Assembly (NCBI GenBank): GCA_964406605.1
Contig: CAYOSF010000001.1
Coordinates: 1-64,000 of the forward strand
Length of the DNA: 64,000 bases
Source: CAYOSF01 sp964406605
GTDB taxonomy: Bacteria; Chloroflexota; Dehalococcoidia; DSTF01; RBG-16-68-14
Direction: 5' to 3'
Below, one piece after another: positions 50,201 through 59,779 of the stretch (within the stretch, counting starts at the first letter, position 1; every line of letters starts with the position of its first letter). The position numbers were made by a program, and so were the translations under genes. The notes below the pieces were generated by a model. That model ran no database searches and was not told the origin of the DNA. It saw only the letters and a list, made by a program, of their open reading frames with translations.

Positions 50201-53200
50201 CTACTTCTTGGGGATGTCGCTGAGGCGGAGGGAGAGGACGGAGGAAGTGCTGTCCTCGCCCATGGAGATGCCGTAGATGGTGTTGGCTATCTCCAGGGTG
50301 CGGCGGTTGTGGGTGATGATGATGAACTGCGTGCGCTCCGCCAGCTCCTTGAGAGCGCTGGTGAAGCGGTCGACGTTGGCCTCGTCCAGGGCGGCGTCCA
50401 CCTCGTCCAGGACGCAGATGGGCGAGGGGTTCGTCTCCAGCAGGGCGAAGAGGAGCGCCACGGCGGTGAGTGATCGCTCGCCGCCCGAGAGCATGTTCAA
50501 CGTGCGAACCCGCTTCCGCGGCGGCTGAGCGATGATGTCGACGCCGGGCAGGCCGTGCTCGTCGGGCTTGGTGAGCATCAGCTCGGAACTGCCCCCGCCG
50601 AAGAAGGTCTCGAAGTAGCGCTGGAACGCCTTGTTCACCTGCCGGAAGGTGGAGGAGAAGCGATCCTTGACGATGCTCTCAAGCTCCTCGATCGCGCCCA
50701 GCAGGGACTCCTCCGCTTCGCGAAGATCGGTGAGCTGGTTGGTGAGGAACTCATGCCGCTCTCGGCTCTCCTCGAAGTCGGTTTCCGCCTGTTCGTTGAC
50801 GGGGCCGAGGCGACGGATCGAGGTGCGCAGCTCAGAGATGCGCTCCTTGAGGGCGACGGAGTCGAGCTCGGCTCCGCCGCGCATGGGAGGCAGATCGGGA
50901 TCCGAGCTGCCGGGCTCGGCGGTGAGCCAAGCAGGGGGCTGGTCGCCTTGCTCCGTTGGCACGATCTCGCCTTCCGGCGACGGGGCGAAGCCTTCCTCTT
51001 CCAGGCGCGTCCGGAGCGCTTCCAACTCCTCGCTGCGGAGGCGGACGTTGGTCTCGCCGTCCAGCAGAGCACGTTCCGCCGCGATGGCGCGTGAGCGGTT
51101 CGCATCGAGCTCTTCGTTGATCGAGCGCCGGCGCGACTCGATCTGCTCCAGGGAGTGCTGTGCGGGCGCCAGTTCCTCGCGCGCTACCTCCGCCTCGCGC
51201 GATTTCTCCTCCAGATCCTGGCGCGCTGCGGCCAGGCGGCCACGGACCGCCGCGAGCTCGTCCTCCAGGCGCGCTGCAAGCTCCTCCCGCCGAGCCAGGT
51301 CGTCTTCCATGCGAGCCAGGGAGGCGGCCTGGATATCCCGCTGCTGGCGGAGACCCTCCTGTTCGGCCTTCAGTCCGGCCACTCTGCCCGGGTAGCCGGC
51401 GGTGGCCTGGGCGAGGGTCTCGCGGTCAGAGGCGAGCTCTTGTATCTGGCGACGCAGCCCGTTCTGCGTCTCTTCGTGGTCCCGAACCGCGGCGGCGGCG
51501 CGTTCGAAGTCGCTCTGGGCGGCGCCCTGGCCGCGCTCGGCCCCCGAGAGCGCTCGCTGGGCGTCGTGCCGGCGGGCGTTCAGGGCGGAGAGCCGAGCGG
51601 CCGTGGCGGGCAGCCTCGCCCGCTGCCGGCGCAGCGTCTCCTCCGCATCCTGTAGCTCGATGCGGACGCGCTCGGCGTCCGGAGCCAGCCGAGCGTGCTC
51701 CTGCTGCGCCTCGTTGAGTTCGTGTTGCTCCCTCTCCAGGGCTTCGGCGGCCTCCCGGTGGGAGGCGCGCAGCCTCTCAAGCTCGCCCGGCAGCTCTCCT
51801 ACGTCGCGCTGGTGGACGAATGCCTGGCGGATGGGCTTGGCGCTTCCGGCGGTCATGGAGCCCACCGGGCGCAGCAGGATGCCGTCAAGCGTGACGACGC
51901 TGCCCAGGCCCCGCCTGAGCAGGATCTTGGCGATACCCAGGTTCTGCACCACGACGGTACGGCCCAAGAGGGCGTTGATCAGGGGGCGGAAGCGGTTGTC
52001 GTACCGAACCAACTCGGAGGCGACGCCGATCACGCCCCGCTCCTCGATCAGATTGAGGGGGTGCGCGGGCCGCACGTCGCTGAGAGGGAACACGACGGCG
52101 CGCCCCAGGTCCTCACTGACGAGCAACTCGACCGCGGCCAGGGCGTCCTCCTGGTTCTGGACGACGACGGCGTGGAGGCTATCGGCGAGCGCGGCTTCGA
52201 TGGCCCGCTCCAGGCCGGCCGGCACGCGGAGGACCTGGCCGACCATGCCGATCATGCCCCGGATGCGGCTTTCGGGCGGGATGTCCTGGCCGGCGGTCCG
52301 GCCACCTGCCGCGAGGAGCGCCCGCACGCCGGCGTCCGGGGCAGGAAGTTCCACATCCGTAGCCTGCGCCGCCTCCAGCCGCGTTTCCGCCGACAGGATC
52401 TGGGCGCTCAGAGTACGCACCTCCTCCTGCCGCCGGGTGGCGGCGATCGAGGCTCGATCGAGGCGCGCCTGCGCCTCGGCCAGGTCGCGGTTGGCCCGCA
52501 CGACGGCAGGCGTAAGCTGCGCGACCCGCTGTCGTCGGGCGGCGAAGTCCAAGGCCCACGCCTTGAGCAGAGCGGTCTGTTCGGCACGCGATTCCTGCAG
52601 CGCCGCCAGCTCGGTCCGGGATCGTTCCTGCTGCTCGGCCAGGGCCGTCGATCTGCTCTCAGCCGCCGCGAGGCGCGCTGCCGCCTGGGCCGCCTCTCGC
52701 TGTGTTGCCGTCAGCGTCTCCCGTAGCTCACGCAGGCGGGCGTCCAGCTCTTCCAGCCTCCTGGCGTCGGCTTCGGGCGTCTGGACGGCGGCGAGCTCTT
52801 GCTCTAGCGCACGTACCCGCTCCTCCTGCCGGCCAAGGAGGGCGACCAACTCCTCTCGCTCGCGGCGCAGCGACTCGATCTCTGCGAGGAGCTCCTCTTG
52901 CCGACCGGCGAGCATGTCCTGGCGCTCGGTATCGAGCGTGATCCGCTGCTGGAGATCTCGTCGGTAGTCCTCCAGACTGCGGTAGGCTTCTTGCCGCTGT
53001 GTGATGTCGCGGCGGCGCTCTTCGATGGCGTTGGCGAGAGCGGCCATCCCTTCCTCGCAGGAGGCGACGTCACGCTGCGCACTGTCGAATTCCTCTTGGC
53101 GCTGGTCGCAGGCGGCGCGTGCGGCGGCCAGGGCCTCCTGCGCCTCCCGCCACTGCTGACCGAACAAGGCCTGGAGCGCCTGCGCCAGGTCGGTGCTCAG

Positions 53201-53851
53201 CCGGGCGTAGGTGGCGGCTCGGTCGGCCTGGCGCTCCAACTGACGCAGCCGCGGCTCGATCTCGGCGACGAGCAGCGCGACACGATCCAGGTTGTCGCGG
53301 GTGGCGGCCAGTTTGGTGCGGGACTCGTCCAGCTTGTCACGGTGCAGGCGCACGTCCGCCGCCTCTTCAATGAGGCCGCGCCGCTCCTCGGGACGGAGCG
53401 TGAGCACCTGCTCCACCAATCCCTGGCCCATGAACGCGTAGCTGTTCTGGCCTACCTGCGCCTTGAGGAAGAGCTCAGTCACGTCCTTGAGGCGGACGCG
53501 GCTCTGGTTCAGGTAGTACTCGTTCTCGCCGCTGCGATAGGCGCGGCGGCTGACCACCACTTCCTCGAATTCCAGGGGCAGCCATCCGTCGGCATTGTCG
53601 AGGGTGATGCGCACCTCCGCCATGCCCACGGCCGAGCGCTTGGCGCTGCCGGTGAAGATGATGTCTTCTGTCTTGCGGGCGCGGATGACCCGGCTGGCCT
53701 GTTCACCCAACACCCACCGGATCGACTCGGCCACGTTGGTCTTTCCGGCGCCGTTGGGGCCGGCGATACAGGTGACTCCGGTGGCGAACTCGAACGCGGT
53801 GAGCGGCGCGAAGCTCTTGAACCCGTGCAGTTCCAGCCGCTTCAGGTACAT
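50201..53851 (-). CDS. smc: Chromosome partition protein SMC
   Basis: 1216 aa. N-terminal ATPase half with the P-loop GPNGAGKTN (31-39), a long coiled coil, the hinge around residues 520-680 (GMIGMVGQVLRVPAGLERAI), a returning coiled coil and the C-terminal half with signature LSGGERSLTAVALLFALLE and Walker B CVLDEVDAALDEAN. It forms homodimeric rings that compact and segregate DNA with ScpA/ScpB. Its start overlaps the rnc end by 10 bp, so the two are coupled. Length is normal for bacterial SMC. Confidence 0.97.
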   Translation of the reverse strand: MYLKRLELHGFKSFAPLTAFEFATGVTCIAGPNGAGKTNVAESIRWVLGEQASRVIRARKTEDIIFTGSAKRSAVGMAEVRITLDNADGWLPLEFEEVVVSRRAYRSGENEYYLNQSRVRLKDVTELFLKAQVGQNSYAFMGQGLVEQVLTLRPEERRGLIEEAADVRLHRDKLDESRTKLAATRDNLDRVALLVAEIEPRLRQLERQADRAATYARLSTDLAQALQALFGQQWREAQEALAAARAACDQRQEEFDSAQRDVASCEEGMAALANAIEERRRDITQRQEAYRSLEDYRRDLQQRITLDTERQDMLAGRQEELLAEIESLRREREELVALLGRQEERVRALEQELAAVQTPEADARRLEELDARLRELRETLTATQREAAQAAARLAAAESRSTALAEQQERSRTELAALQESRAEQTALLKAWALDFAARRQRVAQLTPAVVRANRDLAEAQARLDRASIAATRRQEEVRTLSAQILSAETRLEAAQATDVELPAPDAGVRALLAAGGRTAGQDIPPESRIRGMIGMVGQVLRVPAGLERAIEAALADSLHAVVVQNQEDALAAVELLVSEDLGRAVVFPLSDVRPAHPLNLIEERGVIGVASELVRYDNRFRPLINALLGRTVVVQNLGIAKILLRRGLGSVVTLDGILLRPVGSMTAGSAKPIRQAFVHQRDVGELPGELERLRASHREAAEALEREQHELNEAQQEHARLAPDAERVRIELQDAEETLRRQRARLPATAARLSALNARRHDAQRALSGAERGQGAAQSDFERAAAAVRDHEETQNGLRRQIQELASDRETLAQATAGYPGRVAGLKAEQEGLRQQRDIQAASLARMEDDLARREELAARLEDELAAVRGRLAAARQDLEEKSREAEVAREELAPAQHSLEQIESRRRSINEELDANRSRAIAAERALLDGETNVRLRSEELEALRTRLEEEGFAPSPEGEIVPTEQGDQPPAWLTAEPGSSDPDLPPMRGGAELDSVALKERISELRTSIRRLGPVNEQAETDFEESRERHEFLTNQLTDLREAEESLLGAIEELESIVKDRFSSTFRQVNKAFQRYFETFFGGGSSELMLTKPDEHGLPGVDIIAQPPRKRVRTLNMLSGGERSLTAVALLFALLETNPSPICVLDEVDAALDEANVDRFTSALKELAERTQFIIITHNRRTLEIANTIYGISMGEDSTSSVLSLRLSDIPKK

Positions 53852-54570
53852 GAGGATTGCTCGGTCTTGACGTTCGCGGAGCGCCGCTCCAGGCGTTTCA
53901 GCGCCTGGCGGGCGGCCTCCTTTTCGGCCTGTTGCTTGCTGCGGCCTTTGCCCCGCCCCCGTCTGCGGCCGTCGATGAGAACCTCGATCGTGAAGCGGCG
54001 GGCGTGGTCAGGGCCCTCGGCATCCACCAACCGGTAGACCGGGGTGGTCTGGAACAGCGATTGGCTGGCCTCCTGCAGCCGGGACTTGGGATCCAGGGGG
54101 AAGGCCCGCTCGTCGAGTTGCTCGAAGTCCGGGCTCAGGGATCGGCGCACGAAGCGGCGTGCGGCGGCGAGCCCGCGATCGAGGAAGATCGCCCCGACGA
54201 CCGCCTCGTAGGCGTGCGAGAGGTTCGTGGGGCGTGCCCGGCCGCCGCCGACCTCTTCGCCTCGTCCCAGCAGCAGGGACTCGCCCAACTCCAGTCGACG
54301 GGCTGCCTTGGCCAGAGTGTCGCGACGCACCAGGAGGGTACGTAGCTCAGTGAGCTTGCCCTCGTCTCGGTCCGGGTAGGCCGCGTACAGCTCATCAGCC
54401 ACCACGAGGCCGAGCACGGCGTCGCCCAAGAACTCCAGGCGCTCGTTGGACCCCGGCGCGCTCTCCGGATTCTCGTTCACGTATGAGCTATGCACCAGGG
54501 CATGTCTGAGGAGTTCGGCGCTCTTGAAGGTCACGCCCAGGCGCTCCTCCAGAGTGCTACGTTTCGCCAA
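53842..54570 (-). CDS. rnc: Ribonuclease III
   Basis: 242 aa from TTG at 54570, preferred because GAGGTGG lies five bases upstream and the family begins near LAKRSTLEERLG; a GTG at 54579 or an ATG at 54639 is also in frame. The catalytic signature ERLEFLGDAVLGLVV with two acidic residues, the later Glu in AVVGAIFLDRG and a C-terminal dsRNA-binding domain (DPKSRLQEASQS to KEAARQALKRLE) are complete. It cuts double-stranded RNA, including rRNA precursors. First gene of the operon. Confidence 0.96.
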   Translation of the reverse strand: MAKRSTLEERLGVTFKSAELLRHALVHSSYVNENPESAPGSNERLEFLGDAVLGLVVADELYAAYPDRDEGKLTELRTLLVRRDTLAKAARRLELGESLLLGRGEEVGGGRARPTNLSHAYEAVVGAIFLDRGLAAARRFVRRSLSPDFEQLDERAFPLDPKSRLQEASQSLFQTTPVYRLVDAEGPDHARRFTIEVLIDGRRRGRGKGRSKQQAEKEAARQALKRLERRSANVKTEQSSCT

Positions 54571-54973
54571 CGCGGCCACCTCTCTTCGTGTCTGCGTGTC
54601 TGGGCACACCGATTCTCGGTGCCTGCCGTCCGCGGGCACCCCTCTCCGGTGGAGGGGAAGCGTGATTGCGGCGGGGAACCGGTGCTTCGCCGAGCGAGGT
54701 TCCGGCTACAGGTCGGGGGAGCCGGACCCGATGCGCGTGCCCAAGACGGCTTCGCGCTGCGATCCCGCTTTGCCCGACGCCCGCGTGCAGCTATACCACC
54801 CTCCCTTCGATGGCCGAGGCTCTCGGTCATCGCTGCCGGGTTAGCGCCATCTTAGGAAGGCCGCCCACCCTTTGTCAAGAAGTGCGGCGTGTCGGGACGC
54901 GCCAAACGCTGGAATATGTAAACGAGATTGCCCTGACAAGCCCGGCTCAGGACTTTGCTACACTGCCTCTGCG
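54571..54973. other. Divergent intergenic region rnc / CCA enzyme
   Basis: About 400 bp without a gene. It must hold promoters for both directions. I can identify only an extended -10 for the plus strand (54956-54964) and a hairpin CCCCTC...GAGGGG at 54639-54657. No repeats of the CTAC type are here. Confidence 0.4.
54956..54964 (+). promoter_or_regulatory. Extended -10 element before the CCA-type gene
   Basis: TGCTACACT matches a TGn extended -10 box; the best -35 candidate CTGACA (54933-54938) is 20 bp away. Transcription would start at about 54971, two or three bases before the ATG at 54974, so the message may be nearly leaderless. Confidence 0.35.
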
Positions 54974-56254
54974 ATGGGACAAGAGGGCGCCAACCTGCTG
55001 AGGCTGCTGCATGGCCGTCTCTCAGAGAGCAGCGACCGAGCGCTGCGCGCGGCCGTCTCGTTGGCCGAGCGACGCAACGTCGGTCTCTGCCTGGTGGGGG
55101 GCGGCGTGCGAGACCTGCTGCTGGGCGGCGAACACCTGGACCTGGACCTGGTGACGGAGGGCGACGCCGCGGTGCTCGCGTCGGACGTCGCGACAGAGCT
55201 GCGGGCCAGGCTGGTCTCGCATCCTCGGTTCGGGACGGCCGTCGTACAGGGAGACGGCTTCCGGCTGGATGTGGCGCAGGCGCGGACGGAACGCTACGAG
55301 CGACCGGGCGCCCTTCCCTCGGTGCGGCCCGCCGGGCTGCAGGAAGACCTGGGGAGGCGCGATTTCAGCATCAACGCGATGGCTCTGCGGCTGGTTGCCC
55401 CCGGAGCCGGGCAGGTCGTGGATCCGTTCGGTGGACGCGAGGACCTGGAGCGGCGCAGGGTGCGTGTCCTCCACGACGGCAGCTTCCAGGACGATGCCAC
55501 CCGCATTCTGCGCGGACTGCGGTACGCGGGGCGGCTGGGATTCCGGCTGCAAAGGCACACCGGGGAGCTGCTGAGGCGGGACCTCTTCTATCTGGACGCG
55601 ATAGGCGGCGCCAGACTGCGACATGAGTTCGAGTGGACCGCGTGCGAGGCGCGAGTCACCGAGATAGTGCGCCTCATCGAAGACGCAGGCGCTCTATCTG
55701 CTGTGCACCCGGCGCTGCGAGCGGAGAACCGCACGATTCGCGCTCTGAGGGGCCTGCCGCGGTTGGCCGCGTCGCATAGAGACGCTGCGCTGTTCTGTCT
55801 TCTGCTGACCGGCGCCTCGTCAGGGGAAGCGGAGGGAGCCGTCCAACGTCTTGCACTGACCGGCCGTCAGGCGGGCGCGGTGCGCGGCTTCTTGGAGGTC
55901 CGTCGATTGGAAGGGAGGCTGGGACGAGCATCGCTACATGCGAGCACCGCGGCGCGTCTGCTAGCGGGACTGCCGTACACCGCCATCGAAGCTCTTGCTC
56001 TGGTCACGGAGCAGCCGCTTGCCGCCGATCGGGCGCGACGCTACCTTGACGAGTGGCGCTTCATCCGGCCCCGTCTCAACGGACGGGACGTGGAAGCGCT
56101 GGGTGTCCCGCACGGGCCGCAGGTGGGCGCAGCGATGGTCTCGCTGCGCGATGCTCGGCTGGACGGCAGGACGAAGGACCGTGAGGACGAGATGGCTTTG
56201 GTGCAGAGAATGAGGCGCGGCGGGCGGCTGCCAGCGGGTGCGCGCCATGGATGA
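54974..56254 (+). CDS. CCA-adding / poly(A) polymerase-family nucleotidyltransferase
   Basis: 426 aa from ATG at 54974; an earlier in-frame start at 54872 adds residues without family likeness. The head has LVGGGVRDLLLG (42-51), the catalytic acidic pair D56-x-D58 in HLDLDLV, and RRDFSINAMALRL, the neck motif of class II tRNA nucleotidyltransferases. RRVRVLHDGSFQDDATRILRG follows. It either adds CCA to tRNA or, if one of a split pair, A or C only; it lacks an HD domain. It overlaps the next gene by 8 bp. Confidence 0.9.
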   Translation: MGQEGANLLRLLHGRLSESSDRALRAAVSLAERRNVGLCLVGGGVRDLLLGGEHLDLDLVTEGDAAVLASDVATELRARLVSHPRFGTAVVQGDGFRLDVAQARTERYERPGALPSVRPAGLQEDLGRRDFSINAMALRLVAPGAGQVVDPFGGREDLERRRVRVLHDGSFQDDATRILRGLRYAGRLGFRLQRHTGELLRRDLFYLDAIGGARLRHEFEWTACEARVTEIVRLIEDAGALSAVHPALRAENRTIRALRGLPRLAASHRDAALFCLLLTGASSGEAEGAVQRLALTGRQAGAVRGFLEVRRLEGRLGRASLHASTAARLLAGLPYTAIEALALVTEQPLAADRARRYLDEWRFIRPRLNGRDVEALGVPHGPQVGAAMVSLRDARLDGRTKDREDEMALVQRMRRGGRLPAGARHG

Positions 56255-56516
56255 GCAATGGTCTTGTGTCGTCTGCGAAGAGAAGGTGGACGAGAGCACG
56301 TCCTCCGTCTGCAGCACTTGTGGCCAGCGCTTCCACCTCAACCAGCGCAACGACAGGCAGGGCAAGGACTGCGGGACTGTGTGGGTGAATGAGTACTACC
56401 TGGCGCTCCAGTTCGCCTGCCAGCGTTGTCTGGACGCCAGCATGCCGCAGGAGCCGCCCAAACCGCAGATCCGGCGTCCCCGCATCGGCCCGCGGCGCTA
56501 TCGAAAGCGCGAGTAG
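56247..56516 (+). CDS. Small zinc-finger protein
   Basis: 89 aa from ATG at 56247, overlapping the preceding gene by 8 bp. Cys pairs CVVCEEKV, CSTCGQRFH, then Cys in KDCGTVW and CQRCLDAS give an arrangement like a RING/PHD or treble-clef zinc site that binds two Zn ions. The C-terminal 25 residues are basic and proline-rich (PKPQIRRPRIGPRRYRKRE), suitable for nucleic-acid binding. No family named; coupling to the CCA enzyme suggests a link to RNA, but that is inference. Confidence 0.65.
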   Translation: MDEQWSCVVCEEKVDESTSSVCSTCGQRFHLNQRNDRQGKDCGTVWVNEYYLALQFACQRCLDASMPQEPPKPQIRRPRIGPRRYRKRE

Positions 56517-56518
56517 TG

Positions 56519-56845
56519 GTGTCCGAAGACCAGAGGCGCAAGAAGCGGAGACGCGGTCGTCGCCGGGGCAGCCGCCGTGGAGCGGGAACCGCAGAGGGGG
56601 CGGGAAGGACCGACGAGGCGCAGGCCCAGGCGCAGGCCTCCACCACTACCCCACTTTTCGAATGGCAGTGGCGAACGTTTCCCGTCTTCTTCGCTTTCGT
56701 GTGCGGCGGATTGCTGATCCTCCTGATCGGGCCGAAACCGAACACGGACCTCTACAGTGTGCTCTTCTTCGTTTATCTGGGCGCCGTCGCGTTCGGCCTG
56801 GCCCACATGGCGACGCGCCTGTTCATCGCCAGGCGAAGGCGCTAG
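56519..56845 (+). CDS. Basic small membrane protein
   Basis: 108 aa from GTG at 56519 (a GTG at 56516 is also possible). The N-terminus is strongly basic (RRKKRRRGRRRGSRRG), followed by an Ala/Gln-rich spacer and two hydrophobic segments (WRTFPVFFAFVCGGLLILLI and VLFFVYLGAVAFGLAH). The basic stretch would face the cytosol and could hold RNA or phospholipid. Unknown function; last gene of the plus-strand trio. Confidence 0.6.
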   Translation: MSEDQRRKKRRRGRRRGSRRGAGTAEGAGRTDEAQAQAQASTTTPLFEWQWRTFPVFFAFVCGGLLILLIGPKPNTDLYSVLFFVYLGAVAFGLAHMATRLFIARRRR

Positions 56846-56896
56846 GGACGAAAGACTCCTCGCCCACCCGCCGGTACTTGGGCGGCCGCGCCGCCG

Positions 56897-59695
56897 TCAC
56901 GCTTCGTCGCCCAGCCATTGGGCGACGAGACCGGGCACCTGGCGCGCAGGCGCCCGCTGCAATGTGCAGGCTGGGAGCGAGCGCAGAAACGCCTGGCCGT
57001 AGCTCTTGGTGTGGATCCGTCCGTCCAATACCACCATCACCCCGCGGTCGGTCTTGCGCCGGATCAGCCGCCCAAAGCCCTGCTTGAAGCGGAGTGCCGC
57101 CTGCGGTACCGCATACTGGTTGAAGGGATCGTCGAAGAGCTCTGAGCGGGCCTGGAAGATGGGGTCGTCCGGCACAGAGAAGGGGAGCCGGGCCATGACG
57201 AGGAGCGACAGCGCCTCTCCAACGACATCGATGCCCTCCCAGAAACTGGCGGTACCGAGCACGACGGTATGGGGGTGTTCTCGGAGTGCCTGGAGGAGCT
57301 GGCGGGGGGAGCCATCGACGTTGTGGCCCAGCACCAGAATCCGGTCCTCCTCCAGCGCCTGCTTGATGCCGGCATGCGCCGCACGCAGGCTGCCATGCGA
57401 GGTGAAGAGGACGAGGGCGCGGCCCCGACTGGCGCGTACGAGTTCGATGAGCGCCTGCTGCAGCGCGGACATGTATCCGGCTTGGTTGGGCTCCGGCATG
57501 TCCTCGGGAACCAGTACGGCCGTCGACTGGGCGTAGTCGAACGGCGAGCCCAGCAGGAGCTCATCCGCCTCTTCCAGGCCGAGTGTCTGCCGTATGTAGT
57601 CGAAGCGGCCTTCCACGGTGAGCGTGGCGCTGGTGAGAACGGTCGTCTGCTTCTGAGAATAGAGCCGGTCCTGGAGGAGCTCCGCGACCCGGAGCGGTGC
57701 GCTGGAGAGGCTGACGCCCGTGCCGGAGCGCGGCCGCACCAGCCAGCAGACGGTGTTCGGATCGTCCTGCAGGACGATGGCGTCGATGCCTTGCCGGAGC
57801 GTCCTCCCGGTGTCGACCTGATCCGCGATTTCACCCACGAGAGAATCGCGGTCGAGAACATCGGGTGCGTCCGGCGACTGGAGCGCCGCGTGGATGGGTT
57901 GGAGCGCGGCAAGCACATCGGCGAGGGCGGCGCTGAGGTTCTCCCAGCCAAGCTCGACGCCCGACCAGTCCGGCTGTACGCGCATGGCGTGGCTGAGCAG
58001 CAGACGGTCGTCGTAGTCGCCGGCGCCGGGGCTCTGTTGACGGACGAAGCGGGTCAGACGGGAGAAGAAGTCGGACAGGCGACCGCGAACGCGGTCAACG
58101 GCGTTATCCACCCGCGATCCAAGGTCGAGCATCTCCTGCGCAGCCTCCGTCTGCGCCGCCCGGCCCCGGATGGCGCTCCGCAGGCCGGCGACGAGGCCCC
58201 CTTCGCGGCTGCTGATCCGGTCGATCAGGCCCGTGACATCCTCCTCGCGGGCGCGAAAGCCGAACTGGGAGGTGGCTTCCTCTTCCAGGTGCTGGGCCTC
58301 GTCGACGATCAGGTGCCTGTACTCCGGAATGACGCCGCCGCCGACAGCGAGGTCGGAGAGGAGGAGGGCGTGATTCACGACCAACAGATGCGCCGCCTCG
58401 GCCCGTCTCCTGGCGCGAAGCAGGAAGCAGGAGCCGTCCCTGACATAGGCACACGGATTGGCGAGGCATGCCTGGTGCTGGGCGCTAAGCCGGTACCAGA
58501 CGGCGTCTTCGCTCTGGGAGAGCCGAAGCTCGGCTCGGTCCCCCGTTTCGGTGTGGGGGAGCCAGAGGAGCAGGCGGACCAGGAGCTTGGCCTCGTCTTC
58601 GGACAGAGTTGCGGAGCGGCGCAGCTCTGCCCAGCGGAGCAGACAAAGGTAGTTGCGCCGGCCCTTCAACTGGGCTGCCCGCAGGGCATCATCCTCCTCT
58701 TCGATCCGGAGCAGCCGACGCACAGCCGGGATGTCCTGACCCATGAGTTGCTCCTGGAGGTTGATGGTGTTCGTTGATATCACCACTCGGGCACCGTTGC
58801 GCAGCGCGTGGCCGGCGGCGGGCAGCAGGTAGGCGACGGACTTGCCGATGCCGGTGCCCGCCTCCACCAGCAGCCGCCCGCCGTGGCTGAGGGCGCTGGC
58901 GACGGCGCGGGCCATCTCGACCTGCTGCGGGCGTTCTTCGAAGTCGTCAATCACGCCGCGCGCCTCTTGGGTCAGTAGGACCTCGATCTGCTGCTCGTCG
59001 ATCGGCGTCTGCTCGTCCGGACTTGGCTGGACGGGCGGACCGTACCTCTGTGGCAGGCGAACGGCGTCGTGCACCAGCCCCGTGGCTTCGGCCGCCTGCT
59101 CCCCCGTCCGCTCGTCCAAGATGTCGCGCAGAAGGTGTCGGAGCGGCCAATCGGTGGTGGAGGCGACACGCTCGGCCTCCGCCAGGAGCGCGGGAGGCAG
59201 GGCCGACAGCCTCCGGCGCAGTGCCAGGAAGATGAGGTGAGCTGCGTCGGCATCGCCCAGGGCGCGGTGGTGCACCGGGAAATCGATTCCCAGGTGGCGG
59301 GCGATGGCAGCGAGGTTGTGCTGGACGAGGTCGGGCAGCAGGAAACCGGCCAGCTCCTGCGTGTCATAGATCGGACCGGGCGGCTGCAGCCGGGCGCGCT
59401 CCAGGAATCCGAGATCGAAGCCAACGTTCTGGCCGACAATGGCGGAATCGCCGATGAACTCCTCCAGTTCGGAGGCCACCACGGCGAACGGAGGGGCGCC
59501 CCGCACGTCGTCGTCGCTGATGCCGGTGAGCCGCTGGACGCGATAGGGAATGGGTCGCTTGGGATCGACGAACGTCTCGAAGGTTTCTCCCGGACCTTCG
59601 AGGTCAAATCGGAGCACGCCCACCTCGATAACCGCATCGCGGTCGGGGTCGAGACCCGTGGTCTCCAGGTCGATGGCTACGTAGCTGCGGGGCAT
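56897..59695 (-). CDS. dinG: DnaQ-DinG: 3'-5' exonuclease fused to XPD/DinG-type helicase
   Basis: 932 aa. The exonuclease domain (1-170) has DLETTG (Asp9, Glu11), GQNVGFDLGF and HRALGDADAAH. The helicase part has P-loop EAGTGIGKSVAYL (278-290), DEAQHLEEEA (DEAH-like) and late motifs GTASFWEGIDVVG and QGFGRLIRR. Four Cys in RNYLCLLRW and QACLANPCAYVRDGSCF occupy the place of the XPD/DinG 4Fe-4S site. It should unwind DNA or R-loops during repair. The ATG is 84 bp after the PHP gene. Also annotated in other genomes as an exonuclease-helicase fusion. Confidence 0.93.
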   Translation of the reverse strand: MPRSYVAIDLETTGLDPDRDAVIEVGVLRFDLEGPGETFETFVDPKRPIPYRVQRLTGISDDDVRGAPPFAVVASELEEFIGDSAIVGQNVGFDLGFLERARLQPPGPIYDTQELAGFLLPDLVQHNLAAIARHLGIDFPVHHRALGDADAAHLIFLALRRRLSALPPALLAEAERVASTTDWPLRHLLRDILDERTGEQAAEATGLVHDAVRLPQRYGPPVQPSPDEQTPIDEQQIEVLLTQEARGVIDDFEERPQQVEMARAVASALSHGGRLLVEAGTGIGKSVAYLLPAAGHALRNGARVVISTNTINLQEQLMGQDIPAVRRLLRIEEEDDALRAAQLKGRRNYLCLLRWAELRRSATLSEDEAKLLVRLLLWLPHTETGDRAELRLSQSEDAVWYRLSAQHQACLANPCAYVRDGSCFLLRARRRAEAAHLLVVNHALLLSDLAVGGGVIPEYRHLIVDEAQHLEEEATSQFGFRAREEDVTGLIDRISSREGGLVAGLRSAIRGRAAQTEAAQEMLDLGSRVDNAVDRVRGRLSDFFSRLTRFVRQQSPGAGDYDDRLLLSHAMRVQPDWSGVELGWENLSAALADVLAALQPIHAALQSPDAPDVLDRDSLVGEIADQVDTGRTLRQGIDAIVLQDDPNTVCWLVRPRSGTGVSLSSAPLRVAELLQDRLYSQKQTTVLTSATLTVEGRFDYIRQTLGLEEADELLLGSPFDYAQSTAVLVPEDMPEPNQAGYMSALQQALIELVRASRGRALVLFTSHGSLRAAHAGIKQALEEDRILVLGHNVDGSPRQLLQALREHPHTVVLGTASFWEGIDVVGEALSLLVMARLPFSVPDDPIFQARSELFDDPFNQYAVPQAALRFKQGFGRLIRRKTDRGVMVVLDGRIHTKSYGQAFLRSLPACTLQRAPARQVPGLVAQWLGDEA

Positions 59696-59779
59696 ACGGC
59701 TCCTTGTCGGGCGAGGTCAGGCCATTCTAGCACGGCGGCGGTACCGGCGGGCGCGGCGGCCGGTCTTGGGACCCGGCGG

